64,000 nt of DNA from Neorhizobium galegae bv. officinalis (GTDB taxonomy: Bacteria; Pseudomonadota; Alphaproteobacteria; Rhizobiales; Rhizobiaceae), in NCBI GenBank assembly GCA_000985875.1, contig CCRI01000023.1, positions 1 through 64,000 of the forward strand. Reading direction: 5' to 3'. The notes under the pieces were generated by a model. It was not told the origin of the DNA, did not search any database, and worked only from the letters and a program-made list of their open reading frames with translations. The stretch's first letter is position 1. Each line of letters starts with the position of its first letter. Both the position numbers and the translations under genes were made by a program. Of this stretch, positions 8,916 to 17,121 are shown piece after piece.

Positions 8916-9408
8916 GGTTGGCTTACTCCGTACAGCACCTGCATCTCAAACACATGCAGGCGGTTACTCAAAAGGTTACACATCGCGCGGCAGTCACGGT
9001 CATCCCACCCAAGCCCGTCAGGCCCGGACCGCCGGCAGATATCCATTCATTTTTCACGAATTCATAAACACTTCCTTAACCGGCCGGCCAGGACGGCCCG
9101 GCAGGCGATCAACAAGTGTAACAGGTTCGGGAGCAGGCTCTCGCCACCGGCGCCGAGGATGAAGCGGCATCGCCACGAGTAGGCTGAATAGGGGCAAATG
9201 GCGGAAGGATCCTCGGGGTCATCCTCCGAACGCCAACCTATCCGGGCTCCTTTATGCCTCCTACCCCGCCGAGTGGGCGCAGACACCCAACCAACCCCAG
9301 GACGTGAAAACCGGCAAATATCCCTGCCGCAGGAACCAATGGGCATCCGGCGTGTTTGAACGGGGCACAATCAAGACCAACAAACCGTTATCTTTCAGGA
9401 GGTTCACC
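8916..9408. other. Intergenic region with a stress-type promoter at its right end
   Basis: About 490 bp between the outer-membrane gene and the 25-codon gene. Only the GGAAC-type promoter at 9332-9356 and a ribosome binding site before 9409 are recognisable. Several short frames cross it but lack ribosome binding sites and protein-like composition. The promoter of the minus-strand outer-membrane gene must lie near 8916-9000 and was not recognised. Confidence 0.5.
9332..9356 (+). promoter_or_regulatory. EcfG/RpoE2-type general stress promoter
   Basis: GGAAC (9332-9336), 16 bases, then TGTT (9353-9356). This fits the alphaproteobacterial general-stress sigma consensus GGAAC-N16-CGTT, also described as GGAAC-N18-TT. 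It lies about 50 bp before the ribosome binding site of the 25-codon gene. Confidence 0.65.
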
Positions 9409-9486
9409 ATGGGACGCGGCATTCTGCTCTGGCTTCTCGGCATCCCACTGCCAATCGTCATCCTTCTCGTTCTCTTCATGCGTTGA
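9409..9486 (+). CDS. 25-residue hydrophobic membrane peptide
   Basis: Very short gene with a strong ribosome binding site (AGGAGG, 6 bases before the ATG). The product starts MGRGILLWLLGIPLPIV and ends in LFMR; it is essentially one transmembrane helix with a kink at Pro residues. Very similar micropeptides recur in proteobacterial genomes but I know no function. Its stop codon lies 11 bp before the next start and the intervening bases contain the next ribosome binding site, so the two are translationally coupled. The GGAAC promoter upstream suggests expression in stress or stationary phase. Confidence 0.7.
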   Translation: MGRGILLWLLGIPLPIVILLVLFMR

Positions 9487-9497
9487 GGAGGCGAAAC

Positions 9498-10415
9498 ATG
9501 CCAATTTCATCCACAGGCTCCGCGATCGCAACTCCGGTGGAGTCGTCAAAATCTGCGATCGCATGGGGGCCGATCATCGGCGGCGCCGTAGCCGCCATCG
9601 GCATCAGTCTCATCCTCATCCTTTTCGGGTCCGGCCTCGGCCTCACCATGATCTCTCCCTGGTCGGGTGAAAGCAGCTCGGCCGCCACTGTCGGCATCAG
9701 CGCGGCGATCTGGCTGGTGGTGGTGCAATGGCTGTCGGCGGCGCTCGGCGGATATCTGACCGGCCGGCTGCGCACCAAATGGGCCGCCGTCCACACCGAC
9801 GAGGTGTTCTTCCGCGATACCGCCCACGGCTTCGTCTCCTGGGCCGTTGCGACGGTCTTCGTTGCTGGCTTCCTTGCTTCGTCGCTCGGATCGCTGGCAA
9901 GCACTGGCGCTCAGGCGGTCGGTTCGGCGGCAGCGACCGCCGGCGTTGCAGGTTCGGCAGCGGCGGCCGCCTCCGACAATTCGTCCTCGGGCGGCACCGA
10001 CATGGCAACCTCCTACTTCACCGATGCGCTCCTGCGTCCGCAGCAGGCGCAGGCCCGCGCCCAGAACGACGATACGGCCGCAACCGCGGAAGTGTCGCGC
10101 ATTCTTCTCAACGGTGCCGTCCAGGGCGGCGTGCCGGAAGACGACAAGGCCTATCTGGCCACCATCGTCGCGGCCCGTACCGGCCTCTCGCCGCAGGATG
10201 CCCGCGCTCGCGTCGATGCGGTCCTGAAGCGGATCGAGGATGCCAAGGTCGCCGCCCAGCAGGCCGCGGACGAGGCCCGCAAGGCAGCCGCCACGACCGC
10301 GCTGGTCGGCTCGCTGTCGCTGCTGGTCGGCGCGTTCATCTCCTGTGCCGCAGCCGCCCTCGGCGGCCGTCAGCGGGATGAGGAAGAAGACCTGCTCGTC
10401 GCGACGCGCTACTAA
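9498..10415 (+). CDS. Multi-pass membrane protein of unknown function (rhizobial PhnA-like type)
   Basis: Inner-membrane protein of 305 residues. Start chosen at 9498, behind GAGGAGG; a frame beginning at 9483 overlaps the preceding micropeptide. Hydrophobic segments lie at about 24-52, 66-95, 110-133 and 275-298. The second contains SAALGGYLTGRL and the third GFVSWAVATVFVAG. Between the third and fourth is an Ala/Gln-rich segment of about 140 residues that could form coiled helices outside the membrane. It resembles rhizobial proteins annotated as PhnA-like, a label with no proven function. It is co-transcribed with the 25-residue peptide and followed by a terminator. Confidence 0.8.
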   Translation: MPISSTGSAIATPVESSKSAIAWGPIIGGAVAAIGISLILILFGSGLGLTMISPWSGESSSAATVGISAAIWLVVVQWLSAALGGYLTGRLRTKWAAVHTDEVFFRDTAHGFVSWAVATVFVAGFLASSLGSLASTGAQAVGSAAATAGVAGSAAAAASDNSSSGGTDMATSYFTDALLRPQQAQARAQNDDTAATAEVSRILLNGAVQGGVPEDDKAYLATIVAARTGLSPQDARARVDAVLKRIEDAKVAAQQAADEARKAAATTALVGSLSLLVGAFISCAAAALGGRQRDEEEDLLVATRY

Positions 10416-10432
10416 ACGCCACGATCATGATC

Positions 10433-10461
10433 GAGCGGCCATGCGAAAAGCGTGGCCGCTC
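10433..10461 (+). terminator. Terminator after the membrane protein gene
   Basis: Stem GAGCGGCCA / TGGCCGCTC (9 bp, extended by inner pairs) followed on the plus strand by TTTCC. It lies 17 bp after the stop codon of the membrane protein gene, and the convergent methyltransferase gene ends just beyond it. Confidence 0.75.
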
Positions 10462-10470
10462 TTTCCATTT

Positions 10471-11256
10471 CTACGGCTTGCCGGCGCGGATATGCAGGAA
10501 GATCGGCGCAACGCGGGTGTCGGCGACGACCGGTTCAGCCAGCGCCACCTCTTCCGACGCCATCGGTTCGCCAAACGCCTCGATCACCAGCCCGGCCTCC
10601 AATATCATCGACACCCAGGTGGTCAGCGTCCTGTGGAACCTCGGCACCGAAAACGGCGTCAGGCCGGCCCGTTCCTCGGCAGGGATTTCCGAAAACAGCC
10701 AGCGCTCGATCCGCCCGTCCGTCTCGTCGAAATAATCAGCCACCTGCACGGCCACCGCCTCGCCCGTCTCGTCGCGGATGTTCTTGCGCGTCGGCGGCAC
10801 GAAACAGGGATGCAGGATGGAGAACTGCAGGAAACCGCCGGGCTTCAGCACACGATAAATGCCCTTCAGCACCTGGCGCTGGTCGGCCATGTCCATCATC
10901 GACATGAAGGCGGTGACGAAATCGAAGCTCTCGTCCGGAAAGTCGATCCCCTGCCCGTCGCCGAGCACGTAGGTGATGCCGAGCGGCTCGCCCTCCTCGG
11001 TTTCTCGGGCATAACGGATGAAGGTCGGGGCGATGTCGAGCCCGGTCATCTCGGCCCCGCGCCGCGCAACCTCGCGAGTATTGGTGCCCTCGCCGCAACC
11101 GAGATCGAGGCCCTTCAATCCGGCAACCGGCGGCAGCATGTCGAGAAAGGCCGGCGTGTTCAGCGCATCCCGATATTTGTCGTAACCGGCCCGCGAATAG
11201 ATCGTCCAGGTCTCGGCATTGCTCTCCCAGTGGGCGCCGACAACAGTCGCATCCAT
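10471..11256 (-). CDS. SAM-dependent class I methyltransferase
   Basis: Methyltransferase of 261 residues with a Rossmann fold of the Methyltransf_11/25 type. Motif I LDLGCGEGT (about 50-58) binds S-adenosylmethionine; GLDIAP follows as the acidic loop (about 72-77). GQGIDFPDESFDFVTAFMSM is the motif II/III region, and VLKPGGFLQFSILHPCF is the post-motif strand. The first 45 residues form a lid typical of small-molecule methyltransferases. The substrate cannot be told from the sequence. It is a single gene convergent with the membrane-protein operon, and nothing nearby points to a pathway. Confidence 0.85.
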   Translation of the reverse strand: MDATVVGAHWESNAETWTIYSRAGYDKYRDALNTPAFLDMLPPVAGLKGLDLGCGEGTNTREVARRGAEMTGLDIAPTFIRYARETEEGEPLGITYVLGDGQGIDFPDESFDFVTAFMSMMDMADQRQVLKGIYRVLKPGGFLQFSILHPCFVPPTRKNIRDETGEAVAVQVADYFDETDGRIERWLFSEIPAEERAGLTPFSVPRFHRTLTTWVSMILEAGLVIEAFGEPMASEEVALAEPVVADTRVAPIFLHIRAGKP

Positions 11257-11330
11257 GCTCGCCTCCTCTCAATCGTCGGTTGGGCGGCGAGCTATATCCG
11301 CGACGGATGACAAAGGGAAGACGGCAGAAG

Positions 11331-11370
11331 CAAAAGAAAAACCTTCCGGCAGCACAACCGCCGGAAGGTT
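11331..11370 (-). terminator. Rho-independent terminator after the DUF1127 gene
   Basis: An 11-bp perfect stem (AACCTTCCGGC / GCCGGAAGGTT, loop of 9) followed on the minus strand by TTTTCTTTTG. It is 24 bp past the stop codon of the gene at 11394, so it ends the transcript covering the homocysteine methyltransferase and DUF1127 genes. Confidence 0.85.
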
Positions 11371-11393
11371 CTGATTGGAACGGTCTTCGGGGG

Positions 11394-11597
11394 TCAAAAC
11401 CCCGGAAAGCGGTTGCGGTGGAAGCGGGACACGTCTTCACGAAACCCGATATCGCGCAGCAGCCGCTCGTCGAACATGTGCGCAGCCTTGAGCTTCGCCC
11501 GGCCGCGCTCCTCATCGGCGTCAGTCGGCACAACAGGCGAAAAGAGCCAGCGGGCCGAAATCACGACGATGGCGCCGAGCAATGTGGTTGCAGGCAT
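11394..11597 (-). CDS. DUF1127 family small protein
   Basis: Protein of 67 residues; start at 11597 behind a very strong ribosome binding site (GGGAGGGAGGAG). Residues 1-25 are hydrophobic (LLGAIVVISARWLF). The C-terminal half, with AHMFDERLLRDIGFREDV and an Arg-rich tail, matches DUF1127, a family of short, often stress- or phosphate-related proteins frequent in Rhizobiales. Some members bind RNA, but that is not shown here. It follows the homocysteine S-methyltransferase gene by 16 bp and shares its transcript. Confidence 0.75.
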   Translation of the reverse strand: MPATTLLGAIVVISARWLFSPVVPTDADEERGRAKLKAAHMFDERLLRDIGFREDVSRFHRNRFPGF

Positions 11598-11613
11598 TCT
11601 CCTCCCTCCCCGA

Positions 11614-12564
11614 TCAGGCAGCCGCCGCCGGCAGGCAGGCATCGCAGATCGCCTGCAGATGCCGGTGGTCGGTGCCGCAGCAGCCGCCGAGCACCCGCAT
11701 CGACGGATAGCTCTGCCGGAGCGAGCGGTAGCGGAGCCCAAGATCGCGCGGGTCGCCGATATCGAGCTCGGTTGACTCGTCCAGCTCTTGATGGCTCTTG
11801 GGTGACGCGTTGGCGCGGATGCCGGAAATCCGCTTCACCCAGGCCTCGCCGCGGACAAGGGCCCCCTCGAAATGGCTCGGATGGGCGCAGTTGACCATGT
11901 AATAGGCCGCGTACCCGTCCGTCGCCGCATCTGTCTCCTTGATCGCCGCCTGCAGCGTCTTGCCGTTGACGAGCCTGCCGTCGGTCTCGACCGTGAAGGA
12001 AACGACGCAGGGCATGCCGGCACGTTTCGAGGCCCGGACGATGCCGACTGCCTCGCCGACATTGTTCATGGTGATCGCCGAGATCATGTCCGCCTCGCTG
12101 TCGGCAAAGGCCTCAGCCTGGAAGGCGTGATAATCCTCGGCCGCCAGCGGCTCCATGTTGCCGTCCTTGTAGCCGTCGCCACGCGGCCCGATGACCCCGT
12201 TGAGGATGATCGGGGAACCCGGCCGTTCCCAAACCTGGCGGAGCTTGGCGATATAATCGACCGAGCGGATGTTGAGCGCCCGCAGTGCCGCGCGGTCGTA
12301 ACCGAGCTGCGGGCCCCAGTCGGCATTCGCCCGCCAGGTCGGCGTGTCGAGGATGAAACCAAGGCCCCGCTCGCGGGCGATCGCCAGATAGGCCTCGTAA
12401 TATTCGGTCAGTTCCTCGCGGCCCCTGGCATCGTCGAGCAGCGGAAAGGCGGCGAAGGCCGGAAGATCGATGCCGCGGTGGAAGACCAGCGTCGTCTCGA
12501 GCCCGCCGTCGGAAAGGAAGTCGCCGCTCTTGAGCTGCGGCAGGTTATGGCGATACTTGGCCAT
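11614..12564 (-). CDS. Homocysteine S-methyltransferase family protein
   Basis: Zinc-dependent methyltransferase of about 316 residues (MmuM / betaine-homocysteine methyltransferase fold). It would move a methyl group from a donor such as S-methylmethionine to homocysteine, giving methionine. Evidence is the N-terminal DGGLETTL motif (about 19-26) and the three zinc-ligand cysteines: Cys226 in VNCAHPSHF and the Cys295-Cys296 pair in GGCCGTD. Tandem ATGs (12567, 12564) follow AGGAGA; I chose 12564 for spacing. It is divergent from a TetR regulator, which is the likely local controller. The true methyl donor is unknown. Confidence 0.88.
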   Translation of the reverse strand: MAKYRHNLPQLKSGDFLSDGGLETTLVFHRGIDLPAFAAFPLLDDARGREELTEYYEAYLAIARERGLGFILDTPTWRANADWGPQLGYDRAALRALNIRSVDYIAKLRQVWERPGSPIILNGVIGPRGDGYKDGNMEPLAAEDYHAFQAEAFADSEADMISAITMNNVGEAVGIVRASKRAGMPCVVSFTVETDGRLVNGKTLQAAIKETDAATDGYAAYYMVNCAHPSHFEGALVRGEAWVKRISGIRANASPKSHQELDESTELDIGDPRDLGLRYRSLRQSYPSMRVLGGCCGTDHRHLQAICDACLPAAAA

Positions 12565-12665
12565 CATCTGTCTCCTGTGGTAAAACATGGCAAGCGGGTC
12601 CCGGCTTTGCTCCGGTCCGCCCGGGGAATGACCAATTTTTCGCAGATTTGGATGCTGAGCTTCTA

Positions 12666-12675
12666 GTAAGCTTAC
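12666..12675. promoter_or_regulatory. Possible operator between divergent genes
   Basis: A perfect 10-bp palindrome GTAAGCTTAC lies in the 160-bp space between the homocysteine methyltransferase gene and the divergent tetR gene. TetR-family dimers bind palindromes in such positions. The element is short, so this is tentative. Confidence 0.3.
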
Positions 12676-12726
12676 GGTACAGCCGGGAATATTTTTGAAA
12701 TTCGCAAGAATTCACGGGAGGTTAGC

Positions 12727-13422
12727 ATGTCTCAACGGACGGGAATGCTTGACGCTGCCGATGCTGCGCGCAGCCAAACTGTACCGCCGGTCAAGTTTTC
12801 GGAAACGCGGGAGACACGCAAAGGGGCCGCAACCCGCGACCGCATCCTGGAGATCGCGGAAGCCTCGGTGCTCGCCAAGGGCTTTGCCGCAACCTCGATC
12901 GACGAGCTGATCGCCGAGGCCGGGATCACCAAGAGCGGGTTCTTCTACCATTTCCGGGACAAGAACGAGCTGGCACGGGAGATGCTGCGCCGCTACGTCG
13001 CCGAGAACAACCGCATCTTCGACGATATCTTCGGCCGGGCCCGGGAACTCAACGACGATCCGCTGCAGGCTTTCCTTCTGGGGCTGAAACTGCTCAGTGA
13101 ACTGGTGCGCGACCTGCCGGGCGGCCATCCGGGCTGCCTGATCGCCTCGGTCTGCTATCAGGAGCGGCTGTTCGACCATGAGGTGCTGACGCTGAACTCG
13201 GAATCGATCCGGTCCTGGAACGCCCGGTTTCTAGGATATATCGAGGAGATCGCCGCTATCTATCCGCCACGCGAGCCGGTGGATCTGACCGAGGTCGCCA
13301 ACATGGTGTCCTGCATCATGGACGGGGCGATCATCATGTCGAAGGCGCTGAAGGATCCCGCCCTGCTGGAGCGGCAGTTTCTCGCCTACCGCTCCTATAT
13401 CAAACTGCTGTTTTCGAAATAA
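12727..13422 (+). CDS. TetR/AcrR family transcriptional regulator
   Basis: Regulator of 231 residues, start supported by GGGAGG 7 bases upstream. After a disordered N-terminal tail of about 30 residues comes the TetR helix-turn-helix domain (about 35-82). It carries RDRILEIAEASVLAKGFAA and the recognition helix ITKSGFFYHFRDKNEL. The remaining 150 residues are the variable ligand-binding/dimer domain, with GHPGCLIASVCYQER resembling the TetR_C subgroup. The divergent gene for a homocysteine S-methyltransferase is the natural target. The ligand is unknown. It ends 4 bp before the convergent ftsZ2 stop codon. Confidence 0.88.
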   Translation: MSQRTGMLDAADAARSQTVPPVKFSETRETRKGAATRDRILEIAEASVLAKGFAATSIDELIAEAGITKSGFFYHFRDKNELAREMLRRYVAENNRIFDDIFGRARELNDDPLQAFLLGLKLLSELVRDLPGGHPGCLIASVCYQERLFDHEVLTLNSESIRSWNARFLGYIEEIAAIYPPREPVDLTEVANMVSCIMDGAIIMSKALKDPALLERQFLAYRSYIKLLFSK

Positions 13423-13426
13423 CCCG

Positions 13427-14452
13427 TTACTGCAGGGTGCGCTGATAAGGCTGCATGTCGGCCGGAGTGCCCGGAGCAACGCCGGCTTCGCCGCCATCGA
13501 GGCCGGTCGCGACGACCGAGACCCGGAACTTGCCGTCGAGACTCCGGTCGAAGATCGCGCCGACGACGATGTCGGCGTCGTCCATGACCTCGTCGCGGAT
13601 GCGGCTTGCGGCTTCGTCCACCTCGAACAGCGTCATGTCGGAGCCGCCGGAGATCGAGATCAGCACGCCCTTGGCGCCCTTCATCGAGATGTCGTCGAGC
13701 AGCGGGTTGGCGATCGCAGCCTCCGCGGCGAGCAGTGCGCGGCCGTCGCCAGAGGCTTCGCCCGTGCCCATCATCGCCCGGCCCATGCCCTTCATGACCG
13801 ATTTCACGTCGGCGAAATCAAGGTTGATCAGGCCTTCCTTGACGATCAGGTCGGTGATGCAGCCGACGCCGGCAAACAGCACCTTGTCGGCGGTCATGAA
13901 CGCGTCGGCAAACGTGGTCTTGGCGTCGGCGATGCGGAAGAGGTTCTGGTTCGGGATGACTATGACGGTATCGGCGGCGCGGCGCAGTTCCTCGATTCCG
14001 GCATCGGCCGTCTTCATGCGGCGGTTGCCTTCGAAGGTGAAGGGCTTGGTGACGACTCCGACGGTCAGGATGCCGGCATTGCGGGCAGCATGGGCGATGA
14101 CCGGTGCAGCACCGGTGCCTGTGCCGCCGCCCATGCCGGCCGTCACGAAGCACATATGCGAACCGGACAGGTGATCCATGATCTCGTCGATCGATTCTTC
14201 TGCGGCCGCGCGGCCGATTTCCGGCAGGGAGCCGGCACCGAGGCCTTCGGTCACGTGGGCGCCGAGCTGGATGCGGCGGGATGCCTTGGAGGTCGCCAGA
14301 ACCTGGGCGTCGGTATTGGCGGCGATGAAATCGACGCCCTCCAGCTCCTCGGCGATCATGTTGTTGATGGCGTTACCGCCGCCGCCGCCGACGCCGATCA
14401 CGGTGATCTTCGGCCGCATTTCGGTGATCTGGTATTTTTTGGCGTCCGTCAT
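13427..14452 (-). CDS. ftsZ2: Short tubulin-like GTPase FtsZ2 lacking the C-terminal tail
   Basis: Second FtsZ of 341 residues. It contains the whole GTPase core: VGVGGGGGNAINNM (about 19-32), tubulin signature GGGTGTG (108-114) and the T7 synergy loop INLDFADVKSVMKG, whose acidic residues complete the GTPase site of the next subunit. It then ends at about the end of the second domain. The long linker and conserved tail peptide that bind FtsA and other partners in ordinary FtsZ are absent. Rhizobia carry a full-length FtsZ1 with ftsQA and this short FtsZ2 elsewhere. Its role is uncertain; co-polymerisation or modulation of the ring is an inference. It stands alone, divergent from the small gene at 14671. 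Confidence 0.92.
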   Translation of the reverse strand: MTDAKKYQITEMRPKITVIGVGGGGGNAINNMIAEELEGVDFIAANTDAQVLATSKASRRIQLGAHVTEGLGAGSLPEIGRAAAEESIDEIMDHLSGSHMCFVTAGMGGGTGTGAAPVIAHAARNAGILTVGVVTKPFTFEGNRRMKTADAGIEELRRAADTVIVIPNQNLFRIADAKTTFADAFMTADKVLFAGVGCITDLIVKEGLINLDFADVKSVMKGMGRAMMGTGEASGDGRALLAAEAAIANPLLDDISMKGAKGVLISISGGSDMTLFEVDEAASRIRDEVMDDADIVVGAIFDRSLDGKFRVSVVATGLDGGEAGVAPGTPADMQPYQRTLQ

Positions 14453-14604
14453 CGCAATCTCCTTGGCATCGGCACCCGCCGGCCGGGCAGCCTCGTGGCA
14501 CCCGAATCACATGCATTTTAGCTCGGCAACAAGGCAGAGGCTTGGCGAAAGAACAAGCTTGGTGCTGCAGAAAGCGGCCGAATGAAATTTTCCACAGGTT
14601 GGGT

Positions 14605-14629
14605 GGAACCTTTTCCGGTGATAGCAATT
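14605..14629 (+). promoter_or_regulatory. Weak GGAAC-type promoter candidate
   Basis: GGAAC (14605-14609) followed after 18 bases by TT (14628-14629). It meets the loose GGAAC-N18-TT stress consensus, but the -10 reads AATT rather than CGTT/TGTT. It lies about 40 bp before the start of the 72-residue gene. Confidence 0.25.
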
Positions 14630-14670
14630 GTGAAGATTCGATCGCAAAAGAGAGAGGAGCCCAGCGTATC

Positions 14671-14889
14671 ATGCCTACGTCCGCTGCACGTACGTCCATT
14701 GCCCCGCCGGATGAACATATCCTCACCGTTCAGGAGGCTCTCGAACCGCTCTTTCTTGCGCTCGAAGAGGAGGCAGAGATCAAGATGATCGCGGCAGCCG
14801 TCAAGGCCGGCTGGTCGGTGGAGGACGCGGTCGCCGCCATCGACGAGCTTCGCCGGACGGAACTCGTGTCCGATAGCTGGGCCCATTGA
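14671..14889 (+). CDS. Small conserved-looking hypothetical protein (72 residues)
   Basis: Unrecognised acidic protein of 72 residues. I chose the ATG at 14671 with GAGAGGAG about 11 bases upstream; an in-frame ATG at 14542 would add 43 residues of unlikely composition. The central part (about 18-65) is strongly helical: VQEALEPLFLALEEEAE, then MIAAAVKAGWSVEDAVAAID. This gives a two- to three-helix bundle like small protein-protein interaction modules. There is no signal peptide or membrane segment. It is divergent from ftsZ2 and upstream of the ketopantoate reductase-like gene. Confidence 0.6.
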   Translation: MPTSAARTSIAPPDEHILTVQEALEPLFLALEEEAEIKMIAAAVKAGWSVEDAVAAIDELRRTELVSDSWAH

Positions 14890-14970
14890 TCCATCACAAA
14901 AACTCGTTCGCCTGCGCGCCGAGGATGTCCTAGATCTGCCGCACTGCATATGGTGTCGGCGAGGAACCTC

Positions 14971-15990
14971 ATGACCATCACGAATATCTGCATCTACGGT
15001 GCCGGAGCTCTCGGCGGCACGTTTGCGACGAAAATCGCCAACGGACTGGGCGCGGAGGCGAATGTGTCGGTGGTGGCGCGGGGCGCACACCTCGCCGCCA
15101 TCCGCGAAAAGGGCCTCACGGTCGAGCGGGACGGTGAGGCCGCGCCGCTTCATGCGCGTGTCACGGCCACAAGCGATCCATCCGGACTGCCGAAGCAGGA
15201 TCTGATTATCACAGGCCTCAAGGGCCACCAGCTCTCCCAGGCGGCCGAGGGTCTTGCAGGCCTTCTCAAGGAAGGCACGCGGGTCATCATGATCCTCAAC
15301 GGCATTCCCTGGTGGTATTTCCATCGGGATTCCGAAAGCGGGCATGCGGAAAAACAGCTCCCGGAACTCGACCCGGACGGCAAGCTCTGGAGGCTCGTCG
15401 GGCCGGAGCGGGTCATCGGCTGCGTCGCCTATCAGGGCGCGGAAGTGACCGAACCCGGCACCATTCGCCTCAATGGCGATGGCCGCTTTTTCCTCGGCGA
15501 ACCATCCGGCGAGCTTTCGCCGGATCTGGTGTCGATAGCCGAGCTTCTCGGGCGCGCCGGCCTCAACATCATTCCGACCCCGCGGATCCGCGACACGATC
15601 TGGACCAAACTGATGGGCAATGCCGCCTATAATCCGATCAGCGCGCTCACCCGCGGCCGGATGGACAGCATCATGGGCAATGCGCTTTTGGTCGCGCAGG
15701 TCGGCAAGGTGATGACAGAAACCAGGGCCGTCGGCGAAGCGCTCGGCGCCGTCTTCAGCGGCAGCGTCGACGAGCAGCTGAACCGCTCAGGCGGTTTCGG
15801 GCCGGTCAGAACGTCGATGCTGCAGGACCTCCTGGCCGGAAAGGCGCTGGAGATCGTTCCTCTGACCGGGATGGTGGTCGCGCTTGGCAAGCTCGCCGGC
15901 GTGCCGACCCCGACCTGCGAAACGGTGCTGGCGCTGACCCTGCAGCTAGACCGCGAAAACCAGCTTGAGCGGCAAGACCTCAGAAACTGA
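14971..15990 (+). CDS. 2-dehydropantoate 2-reductase (ketopantoate reductase) family protein
   Basis: NADPH-dependent reductase of 339 residues, ApbA/PanE family. The N-terminal Rossmann domain starts at once with ICIYGAGALGGTFA (dinucleotide binding, about 6-20). The C-terminal domain has TIWTKLMGNAAYNPISALT, where Lys and Asn match the catalytic and substrate-binding positions of PanE. PanE makes pantoate for coenzyme A, but many paralogues reduce other 2-oxo acids. At 339 residues it is longer than E. coli PanE (303), and no pantothenate genes adjoin, so I leave the symbol blank. Start at 14971 has GAGGA 6 bases upstream. Confidence 0.85.
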   Translation: MTITNICIYGAGALGGTFATKIANGLGAEANVSVVARGAHLAAIREKGLTVERDGEAAPLHARVTATSDPSGLPKQDLIITGLKGHQLSQAAEGLAGLLKEGTRVIMILNGIPWWYFHRDSESGHAEKQLPELDPDGKLWRLVGPERVIGCVAYQGAEVTEPGTIRLNGDGRFFLGEPSGELSPDLVSIAELLGRAGLNIIPTPRIRDTIWTKLMGNAAYNPISALTRGRMDSIMGNALLVAQVGKVMTETRAVGEALGAVFSGSVDEQLNRSGGFGPVRTSMLQDLLAGKALEIVPLTGMVVALGKLAGVPTPTCETVLALTLQLDRENQLERQDLRN

Positions 15991-16090
15991 TTCAAGGATC
16001 TCCCAAACAGAGTCCGCAAACCCGGCTAAGCGTTTGAAAACAGAAACGACGGCCTGCCTTTCGGCCAGGCGTCGCTCAAGGGTACCCGGA

Positions 16091-17032
16091 CTATTTCTTC
16101 ACCTGCTCCGCCCAGTTCGGCGCGTTGCTCTTGCCGTCGAGGAAAGGCAGCACGGTCGGCGCCAGGGCCGGCGATGCGAACGCCTCGTAATGGGTGAGAT
16201 CGGGCAGGATCGCCAGCCGGTTCTTCGGCATGTTTTCCCGCATCCAGCCGGCATCCTTCAGGCCGCCGCCGAGCTTCTGATAAAACTCGACGATGTGCTC
16301 CGGGCGCACCATGTCGCTGTCGCCGAAGACCAGCATGACCGGCATGGTCAACTTGGCGACCGCATCGGAGAAATCGTAGTCCCGGCGCATCAGGTCGCCC
16401 ATGGCATCGAGGAGCCGGGGGAATTCGGAGACATCCGGAGCCACGGCCTTGTAGGAGATGAACATCGGCGTGTCCTTCATCATCTCAGCCATGGCACCGG
16501 TGACGGACTCCTGCTGCGGGATCATTTCCGGAAAGAAGCCGCGTTTGGCAAACGGTGCCGAGGCGATGACGAGCCGCCGCACCTTTTCCGGCGCCTGAGC
16601 GGCCATCTGCAGGGCGATGCCGCCGCCCATGGAATAACCGAGCACATCGACCTGGCGGTAGCCGAGTGCGGAGACGATCCCGCCCATGTCGGCACCCATG
16701 GCTTCAAGGCTGATCGGCCGCTTGCCGAGCGGGGTGCGGCCATGGCCCTGGAGATCGACGGCGATGACCTGGCGGTGCTCCGTCAGCGCCGGCATGATAG
16801 GGGCGAACATGTCGACGGAGCCGAGACCGCCATGGAGCAGCAGGAGCGGTTCGCCTTCCCCGCGGATCTCGTAATAATAGCTGATGCCGCCGGCCTCGAC
16901 ATGGCCCTTCTTCGATGGCTCGGCGGGGGTCGCCTGCGGTGCGGCCGATTTCGGCTCCTGCGCTTCGGCGAAGCCTGGAACGAACGATGCGGCAAGGGCT
17001 GCAATTGCGGTGACGATTATCCTGATCGACAT
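16091..17032 (-). CDS. Exported alpha/beta hydrolase
   Basis: Alpha/beta-fold hydrolase of 313 residues; start at 17032 behind GAGGAGG. Residues 1-24 are a signal peptide (hydrophobic, ending AEA-QE), followed by a Pro/Ala-rich linker, so it acts in the periplasm or outside. The catalytic parts are visible: oxyanion HGGLGS, nucleophile Ser in GYSMGGG, acid in LVFGDSDM and base His in LPDLTHYEAF. Family members are esterases, lactonases or similar; the substrate is unknown. It is a single gene. An orphan promoter-terminator unit sits immediately upstream on the same strand. Confidence 0.85.
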   Translation of the reverse strand: MSIRIIVTAIAALAASFVPGFAEAQEPKSAAPQATPAEPSKKGHVEAGGISYYYEIRGEGEPLLLLHGGLGSVDMFAPIMPALTEHRQVIAVDLQGHGRTPLGKRPISLEAMGADMGGIVSALGYRQVDVLGYSMGGGIALQMAAQAPEKVRRLVIASAPFAKRGFFPEMIPQQESVTGAMAEMMKDTPMFISYKAVAPDVSEFPRLLDAMGDLMRRDYDFSDAVAKLTMPVMLVFGDSDMVRPEHIVEFYQKLGGGLKDAGWMRENMPKNRLAILPDLTHYEAFASPALAPTVLPFLDGKSNAPNWAEQVKK

Positions 17033-17121
17033 GGCGTCCTCCTCGGGGATCGGTTGGTGATGCTCCAAGGACGGAGAGGAAAAGCCCAGCCCGACAATCC
17101 CCGCCAAAAATTCTTCGCGCA

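Noticed and set aside
9697..10008. Minus-strand Arg/Pro-rich frames inside the membrane-protein gene
   Set aside because: Composition typical of the wrong strand of an Ala-rich gene; the plus-strand frame has membrane helices and a ribosome binding site.
14542..14670. 43-residue N-terminal extension of the 72-residue protein
   Set aside because: Covers the probable promoter region and has an unlikely Cys/Arg-rich composition.
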